Source: Rhodovastum atsumiense (lineage in GTDB: Bacteria > Pseudomonadota > Alphaproteobacteria > Acetobacterales > Acetobacteraceae). Taken from it: DNA of 64,000 nucleotides. A model generated the notes under the pieces. That model did not search any database, was not told where the DNA came from, and saw only the letters and a program-made list of their open reading frames with translations. The stretch covers positions 1,452,501 to 1,516,500 of the forward strand of contig NZ_OW485601.1 in the NCBI RefSeq assembly GCF_937425535.1. Reading direction: 5' to 3'. This document shows positions 18,103 to 26,958 of this stretch, in pieces (position 1 is the stretch's first letter; the number at the start of each line of letters is the position of its first letter). The translations under genes and the position numbers were made by a program.

Positions 18103-19164
18103 TCAGCCGGTCAGCCCCCGCGCCGCCACCGGCCATTGCGCCTCGACCCGCTCGCCCCGCACCCCCCAGAGCCGGTCGTGCAGGTTCGTCACCACACAGG
18201 CATGGTTCGGCACCACCCGCACGCGCTCGCCGATTTCGGGCCGGCCGATGCAGCGCGACAGATCGACGGTGCCATGCTCCTCGTTCAGCCGCAGGATCAC
18301 CGCCTCGGGATAGGTCAGGATATGGCCGTGGCCCAGCCCCGGGCCGAGTGGGTCGGCGGCCAGCGATTTCGAGCCGCAGTCGAGGATCGCCCGGTCATGG
18401 GTGGGACGGCTGACCACCGTCGCCAGCACGGTCATGGCGCAGTCGTCCAGCGAGGCCGATCCCGCCTGCATCTGCATGCGATCATTGAAGATATAGGTAC
18501 CGGCGCGGTGCTCGGTGACGCCCCCTTCCCGCGAGGCCTGCCACAGATCCGGGGTGCCGCCGCTGCTGACCACCGCCGCCTCCAGCCCCTTCGCCCGGCA
18601 CAACGCCAGCGCCTCGGCGAGAAAGGCGCGCGGCCGTTCCACGTCTCCCTTTGGGGGATAGGTCATGAATCCGGCGAAGCGGATGCCGGAACGGTTGGAC
18701 AGGCGCTCGGCCAGGGCGACCGCCTCGGCCGGGGTCTGCACGCCATTGCGGCCAGCGCCGGTATCGACCTCGACCAACACGTCCAGGCGCAGCCCCGCCG
18801 CTGCGAAGGCCGCGGACAGCCCCTCCGCTACCACGTCGTTGTCGCACACCACCGACAGCCTGACCCGCCGCGCCAGGGCAACGGCCCGCGCCAGCTTCGC
18901 CGCGCCGATCAGGTTGAAGGTGATCAGGATGTCGTCGAGCCCCGCATCCGCCATCACCTCGGCCTCGCCGAGCTTCTGGCAGGTGATGCCCTTCGCCCCG
19001 AGCCCGACCTGCAGCCGGGCGAGTTCGGGAATCTTGTGGGTCTTGATGTGCGGCCGGTTGGCCAGCCCGAGCGCGTCGCAATGCGCCTGCCAGCGCCGCA
19101 GGTTGCGCTCCATGATGTCGAGGTCGATGAGGACGGCGGGCGTGTCGAGGTCGTTGATGTGCAT
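18103..19164 (-). CDS. D-threonine aldolase / D-serine dehydratase-like PLP enzyme
   Basis: This 353-residue protein belongs to the fold-III PLP enzymes with an alanine-racemase-like N-terminal barrel and a metal-dependent C-terminal domain. The PLP Lys is in NRPHIKTHKIPELARLQ, the typical LVEVDTGAGRNGV follows, and the metal site is PNHACVVTNLHD near the C-terminus, with His and Cys ligands. Such enzymes cleave D-threonine or related beta-hydroxy-D-amino acids, or dehydrate D-serine. Which reaction applies here cannot be decided by eye. It is divergent from a cyclase/SDR pair, with a strong inverted repeat in between. Confidence 0.85.
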   Translation of the reverse strand: MHINDLDTPAVLIDLDIMERNLRRWQAHCDALGLANRPHIKTHKIPELARLQVGLGAKGITCQKLGEAEVMADAGLDDILITFNLIGAAKLARAVALARRVRLSVVCDNDVVAEGLSAAFAAAGLRLDVLVEVDTGAGRNGVQTPAEAVALAERLSNRSGIRFAGFMTYPPKGDVERPRAFLAEALALCRAKGLEAAVVSSGGTPDLWQASREGGVTEHRAGTYIFNDRMQMQAGSASLDDCAMTVLATVVSRPTHDRAILDCGSKSLAADPLGPGLGHGHILTYPEAVILRLNEEHGTVDLSRCIGRPEIGERVRVVPNHACVVTNLHDRLWGVRGERVEAQWPVAARGLTG

Positions 19165-19200
19165 GGGGCTGGCGGGTCCGGACGCTGGGGCCGGCCAGGA

Positions 19201-19231
19201 TGCCCGGTGACGACGGTGCTGTCACCGGGCA
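19201..19231. promoter_or_regulatory. 11-bp inverted repeat between divergent genes
   Basis: TGCCCGGTGAC (19201-19211) and GTCACCGGGCA (19221-19231) are perfect arms around a 9-nt spacer. It lies 36 nt upstream of the PLP-enzyme start and 159 nt before the divergent cyclase gene. It could be an operator or a hairpin in the leader of the minus-strand gene. No regulator gene lies next to it. Confidence 0.5.
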
Positions 19232-19390
19232 GGGGAAACCACACGGCGCCACTCCCGTTTTCCGTCGGCTTCCGCCATCTGCAGCATGCGCAAGGGGCTT
19301 TCCCGACATAGCCGGATGCCGTGAAAATGCTGGAGCGGGCAAGCGCCGCCGGTCTCTAATCCGCACCGAAACCGGAGGGGAACATCACTG

Positions 19391-20164
19391 ATGAGCAGTC
19401 TTGCCGCGTTTGCCGCCGACCTGCTGGCCGGGCGGATCAAGGTGATCGACCTCACCCAGACCCTCTCTCCCGACATCCCCGTGGTCAGCCTGCCGGCCGA
19501 GTTCGGACAATGCGCCCCGTTCCGCCTGGAAGAGATTTCCCGCTACGACAGCCGCGGCCCCGACTGGTACTGGAACAACTTCACCTGCGGCGAGCACACC
19601 GGCACGCATTTCGACGCCCCCGTCCATTGGATCTCGGGCAAGGACCTGCCGCAGAACACCACCGACACGATCCCCCCCGAGCACTTCATCGCCCCCGCCT
19701 GCGTCATCGACTGCTCGGCCGAGGCCCGGGCGGATCCCGACTTCCTCCTGACCGTCGACACCCTGCAGGCCTGGGAGGCAAGCCACGGCACGATCCCCGC
19801 CCGTGCCTGGGTGCTGCTGCGCACGGAATGGTCGAAGCGGCGCGGCGCCGTCTTCGTCAACCTGCACCAGGACGGCGCCCATACTCCCGGCCCCGATGCC
19901 GACGCCATCCGCTTCCTCTTCGAGCAACGTGACATCCTGGGCCTGGGTGTGGAAACAATGAGCACGGATGCCGGCCAGGCCCATCGCTTCACGCCTCCCT
20001 ACCCGGCGCATTCCACCATGCACGGCCGTGGCCGCTACGGCCTGCAATGCCTGTGCAACCTCGACCGGCTGCCCCCCACCGGCGCCCTGATCGTCAGCCC
20101 GCCGCTCAAGATCCGCGGCGGATCCGGCAGCCCGCTGCGCGTGCTCGCCCTGGTCGCGGCATGA
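19391..20164 (+). CDS. Cyclase-family (kynurenine-formamidase-like) metal-dependent hydrolase
   Basis: This 257-residue protein belongs to the cyclase family (PF04199), whose members include bacterial kynurenine formamidase and isatin hydrolase. The metal-binding motif HTGTHFDAPVHW is seen near residue 73, preceded by WYWNNFTCGEHTG, and the C-terminal THPAYP-like segment FTPPYPAHSTMHGRGRYG follows. GGAGGGG precedes the ATG at 19391. Its stop overlaps the next gene by 4 nt, so the two are co-translated. Substrate is unknown; no tryptophan-degradation genes are nearby. Confidence 0.85.
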   Translation: MSSLAAFAADLLAGRIKVIDLTQTLSPDIPVVSLPAEFGQCAPFRLEEISRYDSRGPDWYWNNFTCGEHTGTHFDAPVHWISGKDLPQNTTDTIPPEHFIAPACVIDCSAEARADPDFLLTVDTLQAWEASHGTIPARAWVLLRTEWSKRRGAVFVNLHQDGAHTPGPDADAIRFLFEQRDILGLGVETMSTDAGQAHRFTPPYPAHSTMHGRGRYGLQCLCNLDRLPPTGALIVSPPLKIRGGSGSPLRVLALVAA

Positions 20165-20862
20165 CCACGCCTCACGTCGCCCTGGTCACCGGAGGCTCCT
20201 CCGGCATCGGCGCCGAGATCTGCCGGCAATTGCTGCAGGCCGGCACCGAGGTGGTGTCGCTGGCCCGTCGCGCCCCGTCCTGGCAGCATCCGCGGCTGCA
20301 CGCCGTCACCGCCGACCTGATGGATACCACCGCGACCCGCCAGGTGGCGGCCGAGCTGGCCAGCCGCTTCCAGATCACCCATGTCATCCACAATGCCAGC
20401 GCCCTCCGGCCCGACCCGCTGGAGGAGATGAAACTGCAGGACCTCGGCGCGCTGGTGCAGCTTCACCTCGCCGCCCCCGTGTTGCTGGTGCAGGCCGCGC
20501 TGCCCGCCATGAAAGGCGCCAAGTTCGGCCGGATCGTATTGCTGTCCTCCCGCGCGGCGCTGGGGCAGCCGACCCGCAGCGCCGATTCGGCCACCCGGGC
20601 CGGCCTGATCGGGATGGCCCGCACCTGGGCCCTGGAACTCGCCCCGCACGGCATCACCGTCAACGTGGTCGCCCCCGGACCGATCGCCGGCGCCTCGCCC
20701 TTCCAGGAAACGGCACCTTCCGGCATCCCGGTCGGCCGGCCCGGCACGGCCGCGGACGTGGCCCGCGCCGTGCTGTTCTTCGCCGCCGCCGAGAACGGCT
20801 TCGTCACCGGCCAAACCCTGTTCGTGTGCGGCGGCACCTCCGTGGGCAGCGCGCCGATCTGA
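20161..20862 (+). CDS. SDR-family protein lacking the catalytic Tyr and Lys
   Basis: This 233-residue protein has the short-chain dehydrogenase fold: cofactor loop VTGGSSGIGAEICRQLL at residues 8-24, the HNASAL strand in place of NNAG, and the Ser of VLLSSRAALG. In the position where SDRs have YxxxK, the sequence reads SADSATRAGLIGMARTW, so Tyr is Asp (GAT codon) and Lys is Arg (CGG codon). The rest of the region matches active relatives closely. It may be catalytically inactive, bind cofactor only, or use different chemistry. It starts inside the cyclase stop (ATGA) and is followed 5 nt later by a multi-hairpin element. Confidence 0.88.
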   Translation: MTTPHVALVTGGSSGIGAEICRQLLQAGTEVVSLARRAPSWQHPRLHAVTADLMDTTATRQVAAELASRFQITHVIHNASALRPDPLEEMKLQDLGALVQLHLAAPVLLVQAALPAMKGAKFGRIVLLSSRAALGQPTRSADSATRAGLIGMARTWALELAPHGITVNVVAPGPIAGASPFQETAPSGIPVGRPGTAADVARAVLFFAAAENGFVTGQTLFVCGGTSVGSAPI

Positions 20863-20866
20863 ACGC

Positions 20867-21098
20867 GCGGGGCGCTGCCCCGCCCCCGCCAGGAGGCTTT
20901 GCCTCCTGGACCTCCACCAAGGGCCAAAGGCCCTTGGATCCCATGTTTGGTTCCTGGGAGGGGGGGGCATCCTCGCCGGTGACGGGTCCGTGCCGGTTCG
21001 CCCCCCTCCCAGGAACCAAACACCCGGGGTGCAGGGGTCTTCGACCCCTGCCGGAGTCCAGAGGCGGAGCCTCTGGCGGGGCCGGGGCAGCGCCCCGG
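20867..21098. repeat. Composite multi-hairpin intergenic element, copy B
   Basis: Seven inverted repeats fill the gap between the convergent SDR and livM genes. Reading from the SDR: GCGGGGC/GCCCCGC (20867-20883), CCAGGAGGC/GCCTCCTGG (20889-20909) and CCAAGGGCC/GGCCCTTGG (20917-20937). A long 22-bp inverted repeat (20944-21022) sits in the middle. Reading from livM on the minus strand: CCGGGGC/GCCCCGG (21082-21098), CCAGAGGC/GCCTCTGG (21058-21076) and GCAGGGGTC/GACCCCTGC (21031-21051). Both sides have the same three-module order, starting 5 nt and 2 nt after the respective stop codons. Confidence 0.85.
20944..21022. repeat. 22-bp perfect inverted repeat inside copy B
   Basis: Arms 20944-20965 and 21001-21022 are perfectly complementary over 22 nt (starting TGTTTGGTTCC and ending GGAACCAAACA) around a 35-nt loop. 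The loop holds a smaller ACGG/CCGT hairpin. It is much longer than any other stem in the window and is unlike the neighbouring modules in sequence. It resembles the terminal repeats of a tiny non-autonomous insertion, but no target-site duplication is clear. Confidence 0.7.
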
Positions 21099-21099
21099 G

Positions 21100-22032
21100 C
21101 TACAGTTTCAGCCGCAGCGCGGCGGCCAGTTCGCCGATCACGCCGCGGCGGAACGCGATCACGCAGACGACGAAGATGACCCCCTGTGTCACCGTCACCC
21201 AGGAGCCGAACTGGGCGAGGTAGTTTTCCATGCCGGTCAGGATCAGGGCGCCCATGACCGGTCCGAACACGGTGCCGAGTCCGCCCACCAGGCTCATCAG
21301 CACCACCTCGCCGTGCATCGACCAGTGCACGTCGGTCAGCGTGGCGATGCCGAACACCAGGGCCTTGGTGCCGCCGGCGATCCCGGCGAGGAAGGTGGAC
21401 AGCACGAAGGCCAGCCACTTGTAGTCATCGGTGCGATAGCCGAGCGAGGTCGCGCGTGGCTCGTTCTCGCGGATCGCCTTCATCACCTGGCCGAACGGCG
21501 AATGGACGATGCGGTGGATCAGCAGGAAGCCGATCAGGAAGATGACGGCGACCAGCCAGTACAGCGCCATGTCGTTCTGCAGCGGGATCAGGCCGAAGAG
21601 CGGGGCGCGGGGCACCTGCTGGATGCCGTCCTCACCGCCGGTGAAAGGCGCCTGCAGGCAGAAGAAATAGACCATCTGCGCCAGCGCGAGCGTGATCATC
21701 GAGAAGTAGATGCCCGAGCGCCGGATGGCGAGCCAGCCGAACACCGTGCCCAGGGCCGCGCCGGTCAGCCCCCCGAACAGGATGGCGAGTTCGGCCGACA
21801 CGCCCCAGTTCTTGGCGGTCCAGGCAGCGATGTAGCTGCCCATGCCGAAATACGCGGCATGGCCGAAGGACAGCAGCCCGACATAGCCGACCAGCAGGTT
21901 GAAGGCGCAGGCGAACAGCGCGAAGCACAGCACCTTCATCAGGAACACGGGATACAGCAGGAAGGGTGCCACGGCGATCAGGGCGACCATCACCAGGAAG
22001 GCGACGGCCTGGGCGCGGGTGAAGCCGGACAT
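21100..22032 (-). CDS. livM: Branched-chain amino acid ABC transporter permease LivM
   Basis: LivM is one of two membrane subunits of the LIV-I type importer. The 310-residue protein starts MSGFTRAQAVAFLVM and has about eight to ten hydrophobic segments. The family signatures NLLVGYVGLLSFGHAAYFGMG and FGQVMKAIRENEPRATSLGY are clear; the latter is the loop that meets the ATPase. The start lies 1 nt after the livH stop. It is last in the operon; a hairpin element begins 2 nt after its stop on the minus strand. Confidence 0.94.
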   Translation of the reverse strand: MSGFTRAQAVAFLVMVALIAVAPFLLYPVFLMKVLCFALFACAFNLLVGYVGLLSFGHAAYFGMGSYIAAWTAKNWGVSAELAILFGGLTGAALGTVFGWLAIRRSGIYFSMITLALAQMVYFFCLQAPFTGGEDGIQQVPRAPLFGLIPLQNDMALYWLVAVIFLIGFLLIHRIVHSPFGQVMKAIRENEPRATSLGYRTDDYKWLAFVLSTFLAGIAGGTKALVFGIATLTDVHWSMHGEVVLMSLVGGLGTVFGPVMGALILTGMENYLAQFGSWVTVTQGVIFVVCVIAFRRGVIGELAAALRLKL

Positions 22033-22033
22033 C

Positions 22034-22918
22034 TCAAGCCCTTCCGAACAGGCCAGCCGGACGGGCCAGCAGCACGATCACCATCACCACGAAGATCACC
22101 GTCGCCGAGGCTTGCGGGTAATAGACCTTGGTCAGCCCCTCGAGGATGCCCAGGCCGAAGCCGGTGACGATGGAGCCCAGGATCGACCCCATCCCGCCGA
22201 TCACCACCACCGCGAACACCGCGATGATGAAGGACGATCCCATGTTGGGATTGACCGAATAGATCGGCGCGGCCAGCACGCCGGCGAAGGCCGCCAGCGC
22301 CACGCCCGCGCCGTAGGTCAGCGTGACCAGGCGCGGCACGTTGACGCCGAAGGCCTGCACCAGTGGCGCGTTCTCGGTGGCGGCGCGCAGCGTCGAGCCG
22401 ATCGGGGTCTTCTCGATCACCAGCCAGGTCAGCAGGCACATCGTCGCCGCCGCGATCACCACCCAGCCACGATAGTTCGGCAGGATCATGAAGCCGAGAT
22501 CGGTCGCCCCCTGCAGGGCCGCCGGGATGGCATAGGGCATGCCGGAGGAGCCGAACTCGTTGCGGGCCAACCCCTCGATGATCAGCGCCACGCCGAAGGT
22601 CAGCAGCAGGCCGTAGATATGATCCAGCTTGTAGAGCTTGTTGATCAGCGTGCGTTCCAGCACCACCCCGAAGGCGCCGACGATCAGCGGTGCCAAAACC
22701 AGCGCCGCCCAGTAGCCGATGCCAAGGTAGTTCAGCAATCCCCACGCCACGAAGGCGCCGAGCATGAACAGGGCGCCATGGGCGAAGTTGATGATGTTCA
22801 GCATGCCGAAGATGACGGCGAGCCCCAGCGACAGCAGCGCGTAGAACGCGCCGTTGATCAGGCCGAGCAGGAGCTGGCCGTACAGCAGGACCAGCGGCTT
22901 TCCGAAGATCATGATCAT
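22034..22918 (-). CDS. livH: Branched-chain amino acid ABC transporter permease LivH
   Basis: LivH is the second membrane subunit. The 294-residue protein shows LINGAFYALLSLGLAVIFGM and LNIINFAHGALFMLGAF near the N-terminus, and the ATPase-contact loop IGSTLRAATENAPLVQAFGV. The C-terminal VIGGMGSILGSIVTGFGLG is typical. It sits between the second binding protein and livM. An in-frame ATG at 22912 is an alternative start. Confidence 0.94.
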   Translation of the reverse strand: MIMIFGKPLVLLYGQLLLGLINGAFYALLSLGLAVIFGMLNIINFAHGALFMLGAFVAWGLLNYLGIGYWAALVLAPLIVGAFGVVLERTLINKLYKLDHIYGLLLTFGVALIIEGLARNEFGSSGMPYAIPAALQGATDLGFMILPNYRGWVVIAAATMCLLTWLVIEKTPIGSTLRAATENAPLVQAFGVNVPRLVTLTYGAGVALAAFAGVLAAPIYSVNPNMGSSFIIAVFAVVVIGGMGSILGSIVTGFGLGILEGLTKVYYPQASATVIFVVMVIVLLARPAGLFGRA

Positions 22919-22957
22919 GGACGCTGAACCACTCCGGGCATCGGGATCACGGCTCCT

Positions 22958-24184
22958 TCAGGCTTTCACGTAATAGCAATGGCCATCGGCGAGCGGGCGC
23001 CAGGCCTGGTCGGGCGGGGTGGTCTGGATCAGCTTGTAGTAATCCCAGGGCCCCTTGCTCTGGGCGGGCGACTTCACCTCGAAGAGATAGGCGTTGAACA
23101 GGCCGCGCCCGTCCTGGCGGATCGATCCCTTGCCGAAGGCGTCGTCATCGACCGGGATGGACTTCATCTTCGTGGCGATCGCGCTGCCGCTTTTCTTCGC
23201 CTCGGCCACCCCCATGGCGGAAACCGCCTTCAGGAAATGCAGCGTGGCCGAGTAATTGCCGGCATGGCTCATGTTCGGCCAGTTGTTGGGCGAGCGCGGC
23301 AGGAAGCGCTTGGTGAAGGCACGGGTGCGGTCGTTCAGGTCCCAGTAGAAGCTCTCAGTCAGCCGCAGCCCCTTGGCGACCGGCAGCCCGAGCGCATGCA
23401 CGTCGGTGATGTACATCAGCATCGCCGCCAGCGTCATGCTGCCGGTCAGGCCGAACTCGTTGGCCTGCTTGATGCTGTTCACCGTATCGGCGCCGGCGTT
23501 GCACAGGCCCAGCACCTTCGCCCCGGAAGCCTGGGCCTGCAGCAGGAAGGACGAGAAATCGCTGGTGCCCGGAAATGGATAGGTGGAGCTGCCCAGCACC
23601 TTGCCGCCGGCGGCGGTGACGAAGGTGCTGGTATCGGCCTGCAACTGCTTGCCGAAGGCATAGTCGGCGGTGATGAAGTACCAGCTCGTGCCGCCGGCCT
23701 TGACCGTGGCACCGCCGGTGGACTTCGCCAGCATGTAGGTGTCGTAGGTGTAATGGATCACGCTCGGCGCGCAGTTGCTGCCGGTCAGCGCCGCGGTGGC
23801 GGCGCCGTTGTTGATGTTCAGCTTGTCCTTCTGCTTGGCGACGCCGGCGACCGCCAGCGCCACCGAGGAGGTCGGCACGTCGATGATCAGGTCGACATTG
23901 TCGTTGTCGTACCACTGCGCCGCGATCGAGGCGCCGAGATCGGGCTTGTTCTGGTGGTCGGCGGAGATGACCTCCACGGTGAAGCCCTTGGCGCCGAACT
24001 CCTCCACCGCCATCCGCACCGCCGCGACCCCGCTCTGGCCGGTCACGTCGCGATAGGGACCGGACTGGTCATTCAGCACGCCGATTTTGATGGTGTTGGC
24101 CTGGGCACGCGCGCGCCGTCCGGATGCCGCCACGGTGGTGGCGGCGGCGGCGGTGCCGAGCAGAACGCGGCGGGAGAGTGCCAT
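22958..24184 (-). CDS. Branched-chain amino acid-type ABC substrate-binding protein (second of a tandem pair)
   Basis: This 408-residue periplasmic binding protein belongs to the Leu/Ile/Val-binding type (PF13458). It starts MALSRRVLLGTAAAATTVAA, with a twin-arginine SRRVLLG signal rather than a plain Sec signal, and the mature part begins near NTIKIGVLNDQSGPYRDVTG. It has the same length and a closely parallel sequence to the neighbour at 24227-25453, including YYKLIQTTPPDQAWRPLADG versus YYKLLATTPADQAFRPLEAG near the C-terminus. The pair is therefore a tandem duplication. The ligand may not be a branched-chain amino acid; this subfamily often takes other small organics. Confidence 0.9.
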   Translation of the reverse strand: MALSRRVLLGTAAAATTVAASGRRARAQANTIKIGVLNDQSGPYRDVTGQSGVAAVRMAVEEFGAKGFTVEVISADHQNKPDLGASIAAQWYDNDNVDLIIDVPTSSVALAVAGVAKQKDKLNINNGAATAALTGSNCAPSVIHYTYDTYMLAKSTGGATVKAGGTSWYFITADYAFGKQLQADTSTFVTAAGGKVLGSSTYPFPGTSDFSSFLLQAQASGAKVLGLCNAGADTVNSIKQANEFGLTGSMTLAAMLMYITDVHALGLPVAKGLRLTESFYWDLNDRTRAFTKRFLPRSPNNWPNMSHAGNYSATLHFLKAVSAMGVAEAKKSGSAIATKMKSIPVDDDAFGKGSIRQDGRGLFNAYLFEVKSPAQSKGPWDYYKLIQTTPPDQAWRPLADGHCYYVKA

Positions 24185-24226
24185 GCATGTCCTCCTGTCG
24201 TTCCCGGTGCGGATGATCGGTCGGCG

Positions 24227-25453
24227 TCAGGCACGAACGAGCGGACAGGCGCCGGCCTCCAGCGGACGGAACGCCTGGTCGGCCGGGGTGGTGGCGAGCA
24301 ATTTGTAGTAGTCCCAGGCTCCCCGGCTCTCGGAAGGCTTCTTCACCTCGAACAGATAGGCCGGGTGCAGCTTGCGCCCGTCGGGGCGGATGCTGCCGCG
24401 GCCGAAGCAATCGTCCTCGGTCGGCGTCGCGCGCAGTTGCGCGGTGGTGGCCGCGCCATCGGCCTTGGCCTGGGCCACCCCCATCGCCTGCGCCACCTTC
24501 AGGTAATGCAGCGTGCTGGAATAGACGCCGGCCTGCACCATGGTCGGGCGCCGCCCCGGCAGGCGGCGGATGAACTTGTCGGAGAAGCGGCGGGTGCCAT
24601 CGTTCAGGTCCCAGTAGAAGCTCTCGGTCAGGGTCAGCCCCTGCGCCACCTCCAGCCCGAGCGAATGCACGTCGGAGAGGAAGATCAGCAGCCCGGCGAG
24701 CCGCATCCGCTGCGAGATGCCGAATTCCTTCGCCTGCTTGATGCTGTTGATCACGTCGGCACCGGCGCTGGCCAGCCCCAGCACCTTGGCGCCGGAAGCC
24801 TGCGCCTGCAGCAGGAAGGAAGAGAAGTCGCTGGTGCCGGGGAAGGGATAGCGCACCGTCCCCAGCACCTTGCCGCCGGCCTGTTCGACGAAGGCGGTGG
24901 TGTCGCGCTGCAGCGCATGGCCGAAGGCGTAGTCGGCGGCGACGATGAACCAGGAATCGCCGCCGGTCTTCACCATCGCCCCGCCGGTGGATTTCGCCAG
25001 CATGTAGGTGTCGTACACCCAGTGGATGGTGTTGGCGTTGCACTGGGCCCCGGTGAGGTCGGAGGTGGCGGCACCGGAATTGATGTAGACCTTGTTCTTC
25101 TCCTTCGCGACATTTGCCACCGCCAGCCCGACCGCCGAATTGGCGCATTCGAGGATGATGTCGACACCGTCGCGGTCGAACCATTGCCGGGCGACGTTGG
25201 TGCCGATATCGGCCTTGTTCTGGTGGTCGGCCGAGAGCACCTCGACATTCATGCCTTTGGCGGAAACGCCGAAATCCGCCAGCGCCAGCCGGGCGGACTC
25301 GATCGCCCCCGGTCCCGCCAGGTCCTTGTACGGCCCGGACAGATCGGTCAGCACGCCGATCTTCAGCGTCGCTCCCTGCGCGCGCGCACGCAGGCCCGGC
25401 AGGCTCGCGGCCGCCGCCGCCGATCCGAGAAGTACACGTCGGCTCAGTCGCAT
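24227..25453 (-). CDS. Branched-chain amino acid-type ABC substrate-binding protein (first of a tandem pair)
   Basis: This is the paralogue of the next gene downstream, also 408 residues. The start at 25453 (MRLSRRVLLGSAAAAASLPG) follows GGGAGAACGG and gives a twin-arginine signal; the longer open frame to 25600 overlaps livF and is spurious. The mature part starts near ATLKIGVLTDLSGPYKDLAG. The C-terminus reads YKLLATTPADQAFRPLEAGA. It lies between livF and the second binding protein, so the importer has two ligand receptors for one channel. Confidence 0.9.
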   Translation of the reverse strand: MRLSRRVLLGSAAAAASLPGLRARAQGATLKIGVLTDLSGPYKDLAGPGAIESARLALADFGVSAKGMNVEVLSADHQNKADIGTNVARQWFDRDGVDIILECANSAVGLAVANVAKEKNKVYINSGAATSDLTGAQCNANTIHWVYDTYMLAKSTGGAMVKTGGDSWFIVAADYAFGHALQRDTTAFVEQAGGKVLGTVRYPFPGTSDFSSFLLQAQASGAKVLGLASAGADVINSIKQAKEFGISQRMRLAGLLIFLSDVHSLGLEVAQGLTLTESFYWDLNDGTRRFSDKFIRRLPGRRPTMVQAGVYSSTLHYLKVAQAMGVAQAKADGAATTAQLRATPTEDDCFGRGSIRPDGRKLHPAYLFEVKKPSESRGAWDYYKLLATTPADQAFRPLEAGACPLVRA

Positions 25454-25520
25454 CTTTTCCGTTCTCCCTGCAGCGGCCTGTTTCGGCCGGTCTGTTCTTG
25501 ATCTTGATAAAGCGGGGCGG

Positions 25521-26205
<685 letters not shown>

Positions 26206-26213
<8 letters not shown>

Positions 26214-26958
26214 CGACCGTTCCCAGATAGGCGGAGATGACCTCCGGATTGTTGGACACGGCGGCGTAGTCGCCTTCCGCCAGGACGCGGCCACGGGTCA
26301 GCACCGTCAGCGTGTCGCACAGCCCTTCCACCACCGAGAGATTGTGCTCCACCATCAGGATGGTGCGGCCGCGGCGGACCCGCCGGATCAGCGCCACGAT
26401 CCGTTCCACGTCCTCGTGCGTCATGCCCGCGGTCGGCTCGTCGAGCAGCATCATCTCCGGATCGAGGGCGAGCGTGGTCGCGATTTCCAGCGCCCGCTTG
26501 CGGCCATAGGACAGGGCAACCGCGGGCGTATCGACATGATCCCCCAGCCCCACGTCCTCGAGCAGTTCGCGCGCACGGTGGTCGTAATGGTGCAGCACCT
26601 CTTCGCTGCGCCAGAAATCGAAGCTGCCGCCGCGGGCGCGCTGCAGCGCCACCCGCACGTTTTCCAGCGCGCTCAGATGGGCGAACACCGCCGAGATCTG
26701 GAAGCTGCGCACCAGCCCCAGCCGCGCCACCTCGGCCGGCCGCATCCCGGTGATGTCACGGTCCTTGAAGTGGATGGTCCCGCGCGTCGGCTGCAGGAAC
26801 TTGGTCAGCAGGTTGAAGCAGGTGGTCTTGCCGGCCCCGTTCGGGCCGATCAGCGCGTGGATCGTTCCGGCCCGCACCCGCAAGGTGACATCGTTCACGG
26901 CGATGAAGCCGCGAAACTCCTTGGTCAGCCCCTCCGTCGCCAGGATGATGTCGGACAC
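26206..26958 (-). CDS. livG: Branched-chain amino acid ABC transporter ATP-binding protein LivG
   Basis: LivG is the partner ATPase and the first gene of the operon livG-livF-two binding proteins-livH-livM. A GTG at 26958 is chosen as start because GGGAGG lies 9 nt upstream and the product (250 residues, [18 protein letters not shown]) has family length. An ATG at 27000 or an open frame to 27096 would add residues unlike LivG. Motifs: Walker [17 protein letters not shown], signature [19 protein letters not shown], Walker [12 protein letters not shown] and MVEHNLSVV. Confidence 0.93.

Noticed and set aside
22979-25501. Long plus-strand frame (about 840 codons) opposite the two binding proteins
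   Set aside because: Its two halves repeat only because the binding-protein genes on the other strand are duplicates. There is no ribosome site or recognisable domain.
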